Positions 35,528 to 47,043 are shown, counted from the first letter of the stretch. The stretch: 64,000 nt of DNA from Pezizomycotina sp. ARF18 (GCA_002224055.1 AZLU01000148.1:38849-102848); one strand, 5' to 3'. The notes: generated from the sequence alone by a model not told the origin. Made by a program: numbers and translations.

Positions 35528-36599
35528 ATGTTCAAACAACTTCGACGGCTTCATCCTATATCGATCAGACGAATCTCATACGAAATGTCGGGCACTAATA
35601 TCAGTGCTAACAAGGAAGACTATTTCACCGACAAAGTCACCGCTGATGGTCGCTTTAAACCAGAGTCAGGACGGTATCACCTCTATGCGTCTAAGTTCTG
35701 TCCCTTCGTGAGTCCCCCGCTCTTCCGAAATAACGACCTACGTTTTCAACCGCTACTAATGAGTCTTATAGGCGCATCGTGCTCTTCTAGCTCTCCACCT
35801 TAAGAATTTAGGGCCACACATTGGTATATCGCATGTACACTGGCTTAAAATTCCCGTCGGAGGATGGAAGTTTAAACCCGATGAGGGCTATGTAGACGAC
35901 CTCTTCGGCTCCGAGCGGCTATCCGAAATCTACGAAAGGGCTCGCCCAGGCTTCAAGGGCAAGCACAGCGTGCCCGTACTATGGGATAAGAAGGAGAACA
36001 CAATCGTATCGAACATGTCCGACGACATCTCTCGCTTCTTCCTTACCGAATTCGATAATCTTGAACGCGTGAAGACGGACATAGATTTCCGGCCGAAGCT
36101 ACAGTCGCTGAGATCGATGAGCTCGTAGATTGCTACATAAGTCTCTCAATACAGGAGTATACAAAGTCGGGTTCGCGAGGGACCAAGCGACGTACGAAAG
36201 GAAGTGCGGAACGTTTCCGTGCTTTAAACAAGCTAGAATCTATTATACAGTCGAACAGCGAGAAGGGGCCGTATATCTTGGGTAACCAGCTTACAGAGGC
36301 CGATATCCGCGCCTACCCGACTCTCATTCGGTTCGATGTCGCGTATGTACAGCACTTTAAGTGTAACTTGGGACCATACGGGCGATTACCCAGCGATAAA
36401 TAAGTGGTTGAAGAATCTGTACTGGAATCATCCGGAATTTAAGGATACGGTATGGTTCGATGTTACGAAGATGAGCTATACCAAGAGCATGAAGAGACAC
36501 TTAATCGCTCGGGATAACCCGTTAGGGCCAGTGCCAGATATCGAACCGCTGGATGGGAAGAGAGGAAGAAAGGGTCCGGGATTGAAATTCCGGAAGTAG
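35528..36599 (+). CDS. glutathione S-transferase, ECM4/Xi-like (glutathionyl-hydroquinone reductase type)
   Basis: Exon 1 (35528-35707) encodes 60 residues ending ESGRYHLYASKFCPF; intron 35708-35771 (64 bp, GTGAGT, TACTAAT branch, TAG); exon 2 resumes AHRALLALHLKNLG. The N-terminal thioredoxin-like domain has FKPESGRYHLY and the active-site Cys (about residue 58) in C-P-F-A. Family members usually have C-P-W-A. Later motifs: VPVLWDKKENTIVSN (substrate-domain strand), EIDELVDCYI, NSEKGPYILGNQLTEADIR (the conserved G-[ND]-x-[LF]-T-E-A-D-[IV]-R of the helical domain) and a C-terminus with INKWLKNLYWNHPEF and YTKSMKRHL. About four single-base breaks between 36110 and 36400. These enzymes reduce glutathionyl-quinones. 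The first 15 residues (MFKQLRRLHPISIRR) could be a mitochondrial presequence, which is inference. Confidence 0.85.
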
Positions 36600-37457
36600 A
36601 AGAAGGGAAAGTCGTCTATGATGGTATCACGTCTTGGAATGATTGAACCCTTTAGTGGTCCCGCGAGCAATGACGATTTTAAATCTCAGGAAAACCAATT
36701 ATTCGGAACACAAGGTCTCAATATCGTATGGTTCCATGTGGCGGATAATAATTAAAATTGACAACGATGGCTTCATCGGATTCCCATTCTCTCTATGTGA
36801 CGGATTTTCGTGGCAAAACACGTTAACAGTTCCCACGTGTTGTTTACATTGTTTCACTACGGTGAGCTTAAGTACTTTATCTCAGGTTTATGGATCAATC
36901 ATGACGTACTAGGGACCTAGATTATGAACTGTCTCTCTAGCAAAGCTAAAAGAGCTTTACCTGAGACTTTAGATGGCAACAACATTCGTTTCCGGATCTA
37001 CGAGCGCATCTAATCGTACCCTTTATTCGAGATATGGGTGTAACTTCCGTCTGTCTCAAAGTGAGGGTGTTTATTGAACCTGCGCAACTGAATTGAAACA
37101 ATCTCGAATCGAAATAGAAAAGCCCCCAAGTGGGAAATACCCAGATCTTTAAGTTTTCATTTGTTCAGGCTACTTAGTGGCAAGATATCCACTCGCGATT
37201 GAAAAGTTTCTGAGGAATGACGCGGTGGAAATTTTTCAAGAGCTAGTCCCTAGTGCTCCGCTCATGTACTCTTAGAAATGCCGATATAAGAAGCCTACTT
37301 AAACCCTCACATGCACAATTTAAAATACAATCCGCGTCCCAACTCTCGCCAGTTAATTCAAGCCCTTAACACTACTATATCGCCGAGGCTTTAAGTTACT
37401 GTCTAAATTCTAACCCAAGCCCCCACGGATCAAGCACCATCAACCAAGAAAGCAACA
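36600..37457. other. intergenic
   Basis: Promoter side of the next secreted-protein gene; AT-rich with no supported gene. Plus frame 36643-36912 has no motif. Confidence 0.45.
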
Positions 37458-38465
37458 ATGCCCTGCCTTCTTTTACGCTTTACTAGCACTTTTATCTCTC
37501 CCGAACAATGTCCTCGGCGTTCCAGTGTTATGGACCGAAGCAGACGATAATGACGTCCGAATAAAATATCTGCCTCTGAATTCTGCAGAGAAATGCGACG
37601 AATACTTCAATGGGGTCTCGGAAAAACACGACATCGATTTAAAGGAAATCACCGCATCACTCGAGGCTATTAGCCTCCAGAAGTCAGTATACTCGCCATG
37701 GAGATGGCGAATGCTCGCAGTGAGACCTGGAATAGGCTCCCGGACTTTGATTTATACTTAAAAGATATACCCGCTGCGTTCGGAACTATTATGATCATCC
37801 TTCAATGAAGGACCGCAAAGGGTTATCTTCGCTCTACGCCACCGACTTAGAGAAAAAGATCACTAGAATCTGGTCCCTCCTACAGACGCCACTAAAAGTC
37901 ACGCACGAGCAGTTTGAGGAGGAGATGAAGGAGTGGGTGTTTCAAACTATGAGGGCTTAGGGCTTCCCGATGACGCGGACGCAAGATTGCGTTGGCGAGA
38001 GTTCGCAAAAGCGTACGATAAAGCGGTTGTTTCGCGGGAGCTACATAGTTCGAAGAGCAAGCTGTTCAAAGCCGAAGAATATAGAGGCCAAAGTGTCAAT
38101 GAGAGACGGCCCTTTAAGGTGCAAGCAACAGAGTGGATGGAAGTCGCGGTGCAAAGGAACCTATGGTACCAGGACGCTTTGCGGACTTCGAAGATGCCGA
38201 AATGGCTGGTCAACTTGGTAGCCCACTGGAAACTGACCCACTAGAAAGCCCTTCTCGTCCATTTAGCGTGGCACCCAATATTGAGGATGTCAAGAGTCCG
38301 GTAACACGATCCGCCATGAGATTGTCGACGAAGGTACCAAGCACTCGGGCCAACAGCAATGTTAACGATGTGGCCGTGGAGGATCCTCAAATAAAGAAAA
38401 GCAGACACGTACACAGTTCGCCAAAGGGTGCTGGGAAGGGTTCAAGAATCTTTTCAGCAGATTGA
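37458..38465 (+). CDS. secreted protein of unknown function (frame-broken)
   Basis: The ATG at 37458 is followed, one base out of frame, by a textbook signal peptide core (PAFFYALLALLSLPNNVLG) and a mature part starting VPVLWTEADDNDV. Further open segments: CDEYFNGVSEKHDIDLKEI (about 37600), MKDRKGLSSLYATDLEKKI (about 37810), EQFEEEMKEWVFQT (about 37920), EFAKAYDKAVVSRELHSSKS (about 38010), FADFEDAEMAGQLGSPLETD (about 38200) and a Ser/Lys-rich end with SRHVHSSPKGAGKG before TGA-rich sequence at 38465. Five or more single-base breaks; nominal length about 330 aa. Rich in charged helices and nearly free of cysteine. No family recognised. Convergent with the metallo-beta-lactamase-fold gene 290 bp away. 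Confidence 0.6.
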
Positions 38466-38752
38466 CTAATTCCGAGTCAAGAACATCTTCCCAAAGAGTG
38501 TGATGTGCTATAGGGAACGGAGAACTGAGGCTGATGACAGAAGCATTTATTAGAAGGCAAAAGAGCGAATGTTGAATGAATATTGAAATACTATTATAGA
38601 TTCAGTTTTACCACACAAGGAATTACGTACAAACAACTGGCAGCGAGCACCCTTACATTTACTTAAATACATGACATTGAGAGACGGTAGGTTCTATAGC
38701 GTAAACCGATAGTACCGACCTGTCATCATGCTCTAAGAACTTAGATATGTAA

Positions 38753-39831
38753 TCAGGGCGAGACGCCGAAAGGGCCCAAGATATCCCAGTCCACTCTAAG
38801 ACTTGTAATCATCTTATAAGCATTCTCAACCCCAAAAGCATCCCAGCCTCCCAGTTTACCGGCCCATTTCTCGTTCGTCAAGTTAGCACAAGCGCTAGCG
38901 GTTGTGTCGAGGTATACCTGAATGGCGCCCACATATTACCGGGATACTTTGACAGTACCGTACCTAACATGGCGTTCGCGCCAAGCTTTGGATCGTCCGT
39001 GGCCCCCTTTTCAATGACGGTCTTGCAATTGTTAACAGGTCATTTACATACTCCCGCTGGGTCTCTACGTCCTCCCGGCTGGCGGCGCGATTTAAGTGGC
39101 CCGCGACGAAGTGGCTGAAGTCGTATTTGAGGATCTGGTCGTGGCGGCGATCCACCCCGGCACATCGCCTGATAGTGCAAGTTCCGAAATGGCACGAAAC
39201 CAGGGTAAATGATATCGACGATCATCAGCACCTTTTGCTGTTTTGCCCATATGAAGATGTTTCCGGGCTCGTGGTTAGGGCCTTTGTACGCGAGTTCGAG
39301 CGTCTGGTTTCCAACTTTTAAGATATAGTCTTCGTCAAAGACAAGCGTAGGCGAAGGGCGAAGCGGATCTTGCCGCCGGTTGATGATGCGGTGAGTCTCA
39401 GAGTGCGCAATAATGGTAATATTCTTTGAGTTTCCATACCCGGTAAACAGGAAGGCGCCACCGATGTGGTCGGAGTGCGCGTGGGAGTAGACGACATGCG
39501 TAACGGGTTTACTGGTGATGTTTCTGATCGCGTATTCCAGCTTATGGCCGATAGTAGGCGGCGCGTCGACAACGATGACGCCCGTCTCGTAGGTTAGGAA
39601 CATGGAACTGTATGAGCCCTCGGTGATCATGAAGGCTCCGCCGCCAAAGTCTTGGACGGCATAACCGAGCTTGCTTATGTCAATGCCTTTGGCGACACCC
39701 GGGAGCGGCGCGAACGTGTCTGGTTCTTTGGCATAGCCTGGAGGATAGCTACCACGGGGGAAAATGTGAAGCGCATGAGCCGATACACCGGCGATAGTGG
39801 CCGAGAGGGCCAAAAGGGATGGCAAGAACAT
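38753..39831 (-). CDS. secreted metallo-beta-lactamase-fold hydrolase
   Basis: The ATG at 39831 opens a signal peptide (MFLPSLLALSATIAGVSAHA). The MBL fold follows: FMITEGSYSSMFLTY (first strands), GVIVVDAPPTIGHK, and the zinc-binding motif SHAHSDHIGG with H117, H119, D121 and H122. Then NITIIAHSETHRII, a DPLRPSP loop, and LELAYKGPNHEPGN supplying a further conserved His. After about 39200 the frame breaks, and translation resumes as ILKYDFSHFVAGHLNRAASR (the late G-H motif), ETQREYVNDLL, TDDPKLGANAMLGTV, then VYLDTTASACANLTNEKWAG, ending DWDILGPFGVSP at TGA 38753-38755. Length about 359 aa matches fungal secreted or vacuolar relatives. Substrate unknown; these proteins are not antibiotic resistance genes by default. 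At least three single-base breaks. Confidence 0.85.
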
Positions 39832-41072
39832 ACTGAAGTCTTATTTTAATTGAAAGTGAATGACTAAATAGAAGAGTATAAAGGGTATTCTGAACATAGA
39901 AAATGACTTGGAACCTGAGGGAATCTCTAGGTTTATATAGCTTGTTATCGCGCGATAACGGTGATATAACTTCGCAGCTTCACCAAGGTGCAATCGCGTT
40001 GAAGTGGTCCGCCCTTCCGAGGTAATCATCATCCAGGTAATCAAGGCAGGTTTAATATGACCGAAGTTGCGGCATTCCTAATCCCAATGGTTGGGAAAGA
40101 TCGACTCATCCGATCGGATATAGGGTCCCAAAGGTTGTTGTCCATTGGCGTTACACGTCCTAAAACGAGTTGATTAGTGGAGACCAGCGAGCGACATTCA
40201 GGCATGATTCCCACGATGTAAAAACCCTGGAGTGATCCTTAATCCAACGTGGATGTCCATGCAAGCTCTACAGGGTTGTGGCCTTACCAAGCCCTCATTT
40301 CGACTAATGGCCCCCGTGCATGTCAGCGAATAATCCCGCGCGCAGCGCAAGTGAAGCTCCTCATTGTTGCTTTTTCTAGCCCCAACTTGTAAGCATTTGC
40401 TAATATTTAGACGAGTATTTGAAACCCGGGACTTACGAAAATGGATAAAGGCTTCGTGTTTTGTCTTGGCCTCGCTTCCCTTGGGCGATCAGAGCCACTA
40501 GAAATGCTGATTAATGATTTATAAACAAATCTTCTCGTCGGTTCGGGGTTGCCCGCAATAGTGACACAGCCTCGCAAGTTGAGATCTTATCTGTGTTAAT
40601 GAAAACTGGCCAGAGCCGATGCTTCGCAAAGCTATCTAGACTGACGGTATAACGACGTTTTCCGAGTCTAAGAGAAAAATTATAGGAAACCCGTGATACA
40701 CGCCGTATCTACCTTCTCATACTTCGACTTATATTTACGGCGTATAATTGTGAAAATGTACAAGCTAGTGATGAAAATCCACAAATTCACAAAGACGAAA
40801 ACCCTGGAGTCTCTTTAGAGAGCTCTTGTGATTACAAAGCACGATAGCGTTGAAGACTTTTATACTATTTCGAGCGCGCTGATTTCTTCGGCGATAGAGA
40901 TTTAGCTAGGGCGGGTGTATAGGTATACTAAATGGTGTTTGAGGTCTCCTATCTCTTGCTGTCTCAGAAAACGGCAAAACCGATATAGCTCGTCAGCTGC
41001 CAGGAAATTGGACAAAGAGGCTGCCAAGGGGTCTAAGATCTCTTGCTCCTTCTCATATTAGCAGGCTAGGGA
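39832..41072. other. intergenic
   Basis: About 1.2 kb with no supported gene. Confidence 0.45.
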
Positions 41073-42164
41073 CTACACCATATATTCGAGGTTAACTCGG
41101 TGGACAAGCACATCAGCCGAATGCGATCCTCCGCCAAGCCTAATTGCATCTCTAACAGACTGATCGGTCACCCTAAGCTTCGGTGACCTCCCTACCAGCT
41201 CCTTGATTTCCGCTTCGAACGTTGGCCGAAAATCGGCTTCGCAGTTTAACGAGAGGCTCAGCGAGCTCACATCCGACAAGCTCCTGATGAAGTCCTGCAT
41301 GGTGGACTTCGATATACGCGGGAGGAACAGCCACCTTGTAGCAACGTGTAAATTGATGCTTCCCCTTTCAGTGCAAAGCCGGCAAATGGCTGTATTGAGG
41401 TACATCAGGGTCTCCACGAAAAGCGCAGAGTCAACGGCCGCATAGCGTTCAGGCGGACCGTGGTCAAGTTCGGCATCCGTGCCATCATCTCCGGCAGGTA
41501 GTGGCCCGCCAGCTTCTTCACGCATTTGCGCCACTCGGACTGTTCGCGATTGCCCTGCACCCGCAGTCGTCGAGGTTGCCGCACATAGTATTCTGCGGTC
41601 CCATGTGGGGATCATTCCACAGCCTGTAGACGGATATCACCAGCTCGCGCGCGCAGTGCATCGTCGAGGGGACATATTTCGTTTGGAGAAGGGCGTCTAC
41701 TCGCGAAGCCGCGGATCAGGACGTGGCTGGTACTGAATGGAATCTCCGATTCGGGGAATGCCAGCATTGGGAATGGCGACGAAACGTGGAGGGCGTACAC
41801 CGAATCTAAACGTCCTGTATACGATGGGATCAACTACGCTCTTCAGTCGCCGATTGACTTTATGAAGAGACTCGATGTCCTCTTGACTCAGCTATGGTTG
41901 CGAGCACGGTATGTAAGTATTTTTGCCACTTAGGTTCATGAATTAAGAGGGGCGTGATGATTGCGTATATTACATACAAACTCGAGAATCTCTAGGAGAA
42001 GCTCTGTTGGCAGGTTAGTCAGTTTATCGTGTGCGGGTACGGTTCTTGCGTGGGTGGTGAACTGTAGACGCGTAAGGCTTGTGGTTTGCAGGCTCCCTGG
42101 TTTCCCTCCATCGAGCGACCCAGCCTGCGACCGACCGGCGCAAGCTACCGAACGTTGACGACAT
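41073..42164 (-). CDS. F-box protein 7
   Basis: The ATG at 42164 starts a basic leader (MSSTFGSLRRSVAGWVARWR). After a one-base shift comes a canonical F-box split by an intron: LTNLPTELLLEILEF, donor GTATGT, intron 41892-41977 (86 bp), then LSQEDIESLHKVNRRLKSVV with DPIVYRT. This is the strongest F-box in the window. Later segments: PRIGDSIQYQPRP, a long clean frame (41615-41073) with ALFVETLMYLNTAICRLCTE, FIRSLSDVSSLSLSLN, TFEAEIKELVGRSPKLRVT and the end VHRVNLEYMV at 41073. The C-terminal part alternates Leu-rich and polar stretches without a countable LRR. About 330 aa. Probable SCF substrate adaptor; substrate unknown. Three or more single-base breaks. Confidence 0.7.
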
Positions 42165-42746
42165 GAGTTCTGACCAATATCAATAGCGAAGGCTACGCTG
42201 TTACAAGCTGTACGTTATTCTAACTCTCGAAGGAATTCCTTTGCTTTTTAAGAGAATATCTGGGGTTTTGACGTGATTTGTCCAGAAGGTTGTTGTGAAA
42301 ACAGGGCGCAGAGTCCAAACACGATCCTCCGTACTTCCGCAAGGCTTTCCCCTTTTAACGCTTTCATGCAGAGCCTTCGGATAAATCACCAACCCGAAAC
42401 GTGGACTTACGCCGAGTCGAGAGAGCCCCTCTCTAATTTCCTCCTACCAGTATCAGCCTAGCAATAACATGTCACAAGCCAATCTCTATAATCTCAGATA
42501 CCCTAAGGCAAACTAAATAACAGTTTCGTTGGATTGCAGGTGATTGATTTCGGTTCCGGTCACTTGTCTTCATTGCTAGTTACATGCGTCTAAGAACATC
42601 CGGCATTCAAAATGAGAACGCAGAAAAGTGAAACCGCCGCGGAAATGTAATATCCTTAGCTATCTTTCAAGACCTCTTATAGAATACTCGGCGAGTCACG
42701 TTCCTGTCTTAATTGTCTACGGCTCTTTCCACCTGCTCTGGCGACA
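42165..42746. other. intergenic
   Basis: No supported gene between the two minus-strand F-box genes; probable promoter of F-box gene 7. Confidence 0.45.
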
Positions 42747-44402
42747 TCATCGATGTAAGTTTCCGCTCTGGCTCCCCATGCAGCGCGTACTCTGCCCGAT
42801 TGCCGTGAAGGAAACCGCTGCGCCTTTTCCAACGTGGTACAGATACAATTTTAGGTTGACCCCGCGTTGCAACCATGCTTCAGGGAAAATATCAGGAGCT
42901 AGAAAGTCGGAATGCTTAAACTGACAATCGCGTCAGGGTCGATCGGCCAGTACTTCCACAAATGAAAGATTTGGAACTGGTTTGTTCGACCTAAGGTGTG
43001 TTCCGAACACCTTTACCGCGGGGTAAAACGGCTCTTCTTTTTCTGCACGATGATATAAAAGTGCTTCAAGTCTCTTTAGCCGAGGAAAATTGTTCCGTTT
43101 GTTTTTAAACTTTCCTGCAAATCCCCATCTCCTGAGGGCTAACATCTCGCGGTTCTCGTCGGATGTGGGGTACGAAGGCATGATCGAAAGTTCCTCGAGA
43201 GAGGAGATATTTAGCAGTATCTCATCCCATAATTGGTCGCTAACCCTCTGATTCCAGTCTGCCGCCAGGCGAGGCACCACAACGCGCTTTAACATCCGGA
43301 GCTTCGTGAAACTAGATAAACGTTGCAGAATTTACTGTTACGTTCATTTCGAGCGGGTAGAGGCGGGTAGATACCGCTTGCCTGAAGACCTTCGCTATAG
43401 AGAGCTGTTACGAGAGCCTAATTCTTCATCGTATAATTCTCTATAATGTTCGGGAGAATAGTCGCCGTTGACTAGGAGGTATTCTAGCTCTCGGAGCTGC
43501 CGGATATGATCCGGCCCGAACCCTTCAGGCATAAGTTGGACGCAATTGATAGCCAGACGGCGAAGTTTCGAGGGCAGTATATTGGCGTCATGGGAATATG
43601 GTTGCAAATTCGACTTCCCCAGTGCGGCCTACCTGTGGGCGCCAGCGATGACAACGTCGAAGACAATGCCGTGATTGCTGCTGCTACGGTGCTCTTCAGT
43701 TCGAGCTTCGGTATGGGTAGGTGTAGACGGACATCTACCTCCTTCCACCCCTGACTGAGTGGAGGTGAAACATATCCTCGGGAACAGCATCGCACATCTT
43801 GAATTTTTAACATTATAAGAGTACTTTGACTCCCAAGTTATTCCCCCGAGACGTGAGAAAGCGAATCGTAGGCTGGCCTCGGTGGACCATCTAAGTTTCG
43901 CTTCCCGGGAACGATTATCTTGAGGCTGGTTAATAGGGAAGTGTATCTAGGAGTCTACTCCATTCTTCGGTGGAATCTAAGCTGCTGAAGTTCGGCCCCT
44001 CTGAGACCCGAGACAAGAAATGCAAGTGATGCATAACTTCAGATGGCGCACAGTGTCACGGATCTGTTCTAGCTGGTGAATCCGTGCGTCAAGACAATCC
44101 TAGGGTATCTCCGACATTCTCAGGCTGGTCAACCGGTAATGCCTGTGGTATTTCATTGCAAAGGCATCTCGTGAGCGATAGTGCGGAGAAGAGTTCATAG
44201 CGCACGGCGGAGGGTAATGTACTGTTCACGTTCACGAGCCGCAGCACTTCTAGACCTTTCTTGGGCGGCTGGGATTTTGCGGATAATTAGCATACTCAGT
44301 TACCTGAGAATCAACTGAATCGATAAGTATATGACGGAGCGAACTCAAGAGTGTTGAAATTTCAGCATGGATCTCATTTGGTAGTTCTGTCAAGATAGCC
44401 AT
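42747..44402 (-). CDS. F-box protein 8, LRR-like C-terminus
   Basis: The ATG at 44402 begins MAILTELPNEIHAEISTLLS, an F-box start, followed by a likely 35-bp intron (GTAACT ... CTAAT ... CAG). Downstream segments have the leucine-spaced pattern of F-box/LRR-like fungal proteins: PKKGLEVLRLVNVNSTLPSA (about 44250), LPSKLRRLAINCVQLMPEGF (about 43560), IRQLRELEYLLVNGDYSPEH (about 43480), ILLNISSLEELSIMPSYPT (about 43190), NNFPRLKRLEALLYHRAEKE (about 43080) and VPNLSFVEVLADRP (42933). Another frame continues as DFLAPDIFPEAWLQRGVNLK to 42747. Nominal length about 540 aa with many frame breaks, so the exact 3' end is uncertain. The F-box region is short and its second half is not clear. Confidence 0.6.
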
Positions 44403-44783
44403 GATAATAGGTACTATTTATCCGTGGAGATGAAAGCGATTCTCGATGATCAATAAATAGCCGAGCTCTGATCTATATTTAACTTCGTTTTGAGTTTGCG
44501 GGGTTATGTTCAGCTGGTGGTGTTTTTGTCGTTTGGGTTCTGTAGCTCAGCTGGAGAGCGCACAGCTTCGCATACATCCAATCTCGTTGTTTAGAGTATA
44601 GCTCAGAATATTGGGCTCACCAGGTTCTCCAACTAGCCTCCCTACAACTTCGATCTATAGAGGGCGTTTTTTTTTTTGCACAACTATTGTTCGTAGTACT
44701 CTGACAATGTTTCAACCTTTTGGCTTTGCATGATCGATCAGTTGAAGGTGTTCTATTAAAGTAGTTATGGTATGTACAAGCCA
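44403..44783. other. intergenic with a tRNA-like fragment
   Basis: Holds a string with a tRNA A-box match (TAGCTCAGCTGG at about 44543-44554), but no pairing acceptor stem or consensus B box. T9-10 run near 44670. No gene is supported. Confidence 0.4.
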
Positions 44784-45252
44784 TTAATACTCCGCTATTG
44801 CACTTGAACCTCCATCACTTTCAGCTGCAGCATATTTAGCACCTTCTTCATCTGCTTCCTTATTGGTAACTACTCCACCAGACCAATCGCATACACCCTT
44901 CGCGCCTACGTCAGCGGGGCTGATGCCGTTGACCCAGGCGGCCCACCTCCAGTACCAACTCGTTAGACAGTCTTGATCGCCGGCGCAGTCGTCCTTGGTG
45001 ATGCAGAAACCAGAAGAAGGGACGTTGTGCCCTATGTATAGCATTATAGTCGTCAGGTAAGATATTTTGCAGCCTGAGGAGGGACTTGAAGCATTTTACT
45101 CACCGCCTTTGCCGACCTTGGCTTTGAGACTCTCTATTTTTTCTGGGCTTTGGGCCCGGTACCCAAAATCAAAGAGCCCTGGAGCGGCTTAGCTAGAACA
45201 AAGTCAGAGCTGCTACTAGTAGGGCGAAGGTGATGCAGGGGACGTGTTTCAT
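44784..45252 (-). CDS. small secreted protein with paired cysteines (effector-like)
   Basis: Exon 1 (45104-45252) starts MKHVPCITFALLVAALTL, a signal peptide, and ends KAKVGKG after two apparent indels, one in an A-run. The intron 45032-45103 is 72 bp (GTGAGT...TAG), and exon 2 (44784-45031) is intact: GHNVPSSGFCITKDDCAGDQ, then DCLTSWYWRWAAW, NGISPADVGAKGVCDWSGG and an acidic tail ending SAIAEY. The mature protein is about 110 aa with cysteines in FC-x4-DC-x4-DC and a later C, and many Trp residues around the third. Compact Cys pattern, W-rich core and small size fit a secreted binding protein or effector candidate. No named family recognised. Confidence 0.65.
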
Positions 45253-45709
45253 TGTTAGACGTATTTATTCTAATTTTCGGCAGAGATATATTGACAATGA
45301 TTGGAACTTAGGTTGTGTCAAGTACGAGACAGCACTTGATTACGATGCATATAAGTGAACATCGATCCTCGATTCTCGGTCAAATCCTGACTCTGATGAA
45401 TAAATAATAATACACTGGCATGCATCTGACGGAGACTATGTTTTAAAGTTTTCTTGTTAATTCGATTCTAGCCTTCACGATCATGACATCACGACAATTC
45501 TAAATAGTAAGAATTCTCAGATATAAACTCTATCGAGGTGATGAAAACTCAGGTGTGGCGATGATCGTATGTACAAGTTCGTATGTACAATTAGTTTATT
45601 ACATCATTCATTGCTTTCGATCTTTTCAACAAACACGCGACCATAGTTGATGTGAGTAACAATCTTAAATTCCTGCAGTTCTCCCCGCATTTACACCACG
45701 CCTGCTTCT
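45253..45709. other. intergenic, AT-rich
   Basis: No supported gene; upstream region of the small secreted protein gene. Confidence 0.45.
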
Positions 45710-46222
45710 TTATATTGTTGCAAAACCAGGCTTGTATCGATTCTTATGCGCTTCTTGACACCTCTTACACTCCCTATTCCGTCTATCCCGAGGCACCCGG
45801 ATTATCCATGTTTGTTCGCAGCCCTGGCAGAGGCAATAGTGTTTCGATTTGCGGTTCGCCATGATTGATCGCATGTTTGCGGACTCGGAATTTTGCGATG
45901 GGGAAGCCTCCATGTCCCGTTTTAACCTCCCAAGGAAGATGACGTAATCATGGTCATCGGTGAAGCCACGATTTCTGAGTATGGTATCGCACGACAAAGG
46001 GGTAGGCGAAGGCCCGGCGAGGAAGGAGGCTGTAAAGGGACTTGCAGGTTAGGCGGTAGCATTGGAAGTCGGATTCGTAGCGCAAGTAGCTGCGATCGCG
46101 TGATGAAGTTCTGAGGAAAGCCGGAGGATCGCTGATAGTTGGGTTGAGGCGGCACTGGCATCGGTATCCCGGCCTTGCGGTTGATCCCCCGATAACTCGA
46201 CTTCGGAGGTATATGAAAACAT
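45710..46222 (-). CDS. small protein with C-terminal cysteine motif
   Basis: The ATG at 46222 opens MFSYTSEVELSGDQPQGRDT and continues in one frame to a TAA near 46056-46058, then the same frame resumes and passes into DTILRNRGFTDDHDYVIFLG and a cysteine/basic C-terminus: HYCLCQGCEQTW followed by RNRECKRCQEAHKNRY, ending FATI at 45710. The two C-x-x-C pairs with basic residues between them suggest a small zinc-binding element. Nominal length about 170 aa. The internal stop lies in a string resembling a branch site plus acceptor (CTAACCTGCAAG), so a small intron is possible, though no good donor is seen. Function unknown. Confidence 0.5.
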
Positions 46223-47043
46223 CGTGGTCGAATGTTAGAACTTAGAGTATATAAGTATCTGCGGTTAAGGTATAATAGATCATATACACGGTATTCATAG
46301 GATTGCGTTATTTATATTTGAGGATGGAAGATAAGGCTGCCATTCTGCTTCTTTTATTCTCAGACTTCTGTCAATTTCAGGAACGCAGATCGCGAAGCTT
46401 GGCAAGCAGCGCCTGAACCGCGATTTGCCTCACGAAATCACAGTATTAAACAACCTCGCGACATTTCCACGGGTTTAGAGATTCTTGCTAGATGTAAGCA
46501 CTCGTTCGTAATCGTGGCAGTCGCACTGATTACTAAAAGAGCAATATATCGAAAATCACGCGACTTCTCAGAAACAACTTAAACGCTCCCCGACGCCGGA
46601 TCGGTCTTCCCACAGTCAAAACAAAGCCTAACTGGATGCGGTCGACACAGACACAACCTCGTGGACCCATAGAATAACGGCGTGTTTACGGGCAGCGGGT
46701 GAGCTGGCATACCATATAACTCATATTGCTATTTCATTCGCCAATTAAGCCCTACGAGATTCAACCCCACCCCGCTCTCTACCCCGCGATATATCCATGC
46801 GACGTAACCGTAACATAAGAACCTGAGAATGCCCCAAGCGTTAAACGATTCTGAAGACCACGTCATCTTCTCCTATCCGCAAGAGCAAAATTCCTGTGGC
46901 TCTTCAAGTCGCGAAGTCACAGCTTCAATACCGACAAGGACAAGGTTCATCGTGCCTGAGGAGACGAGACTTCAACCTTGCTAACTCCACTTTCCAAGCT
47001 ATACAAGATAATCGAGCTATCGTTTACCACGCGTGAAACCATC
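46223..47043. other. intergenic, divergent promoter region
   Basis: Shared 5' space of the CxxC gene (-) and the dehydrogenase (+). No gene is supported. Confidence 0.5.
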
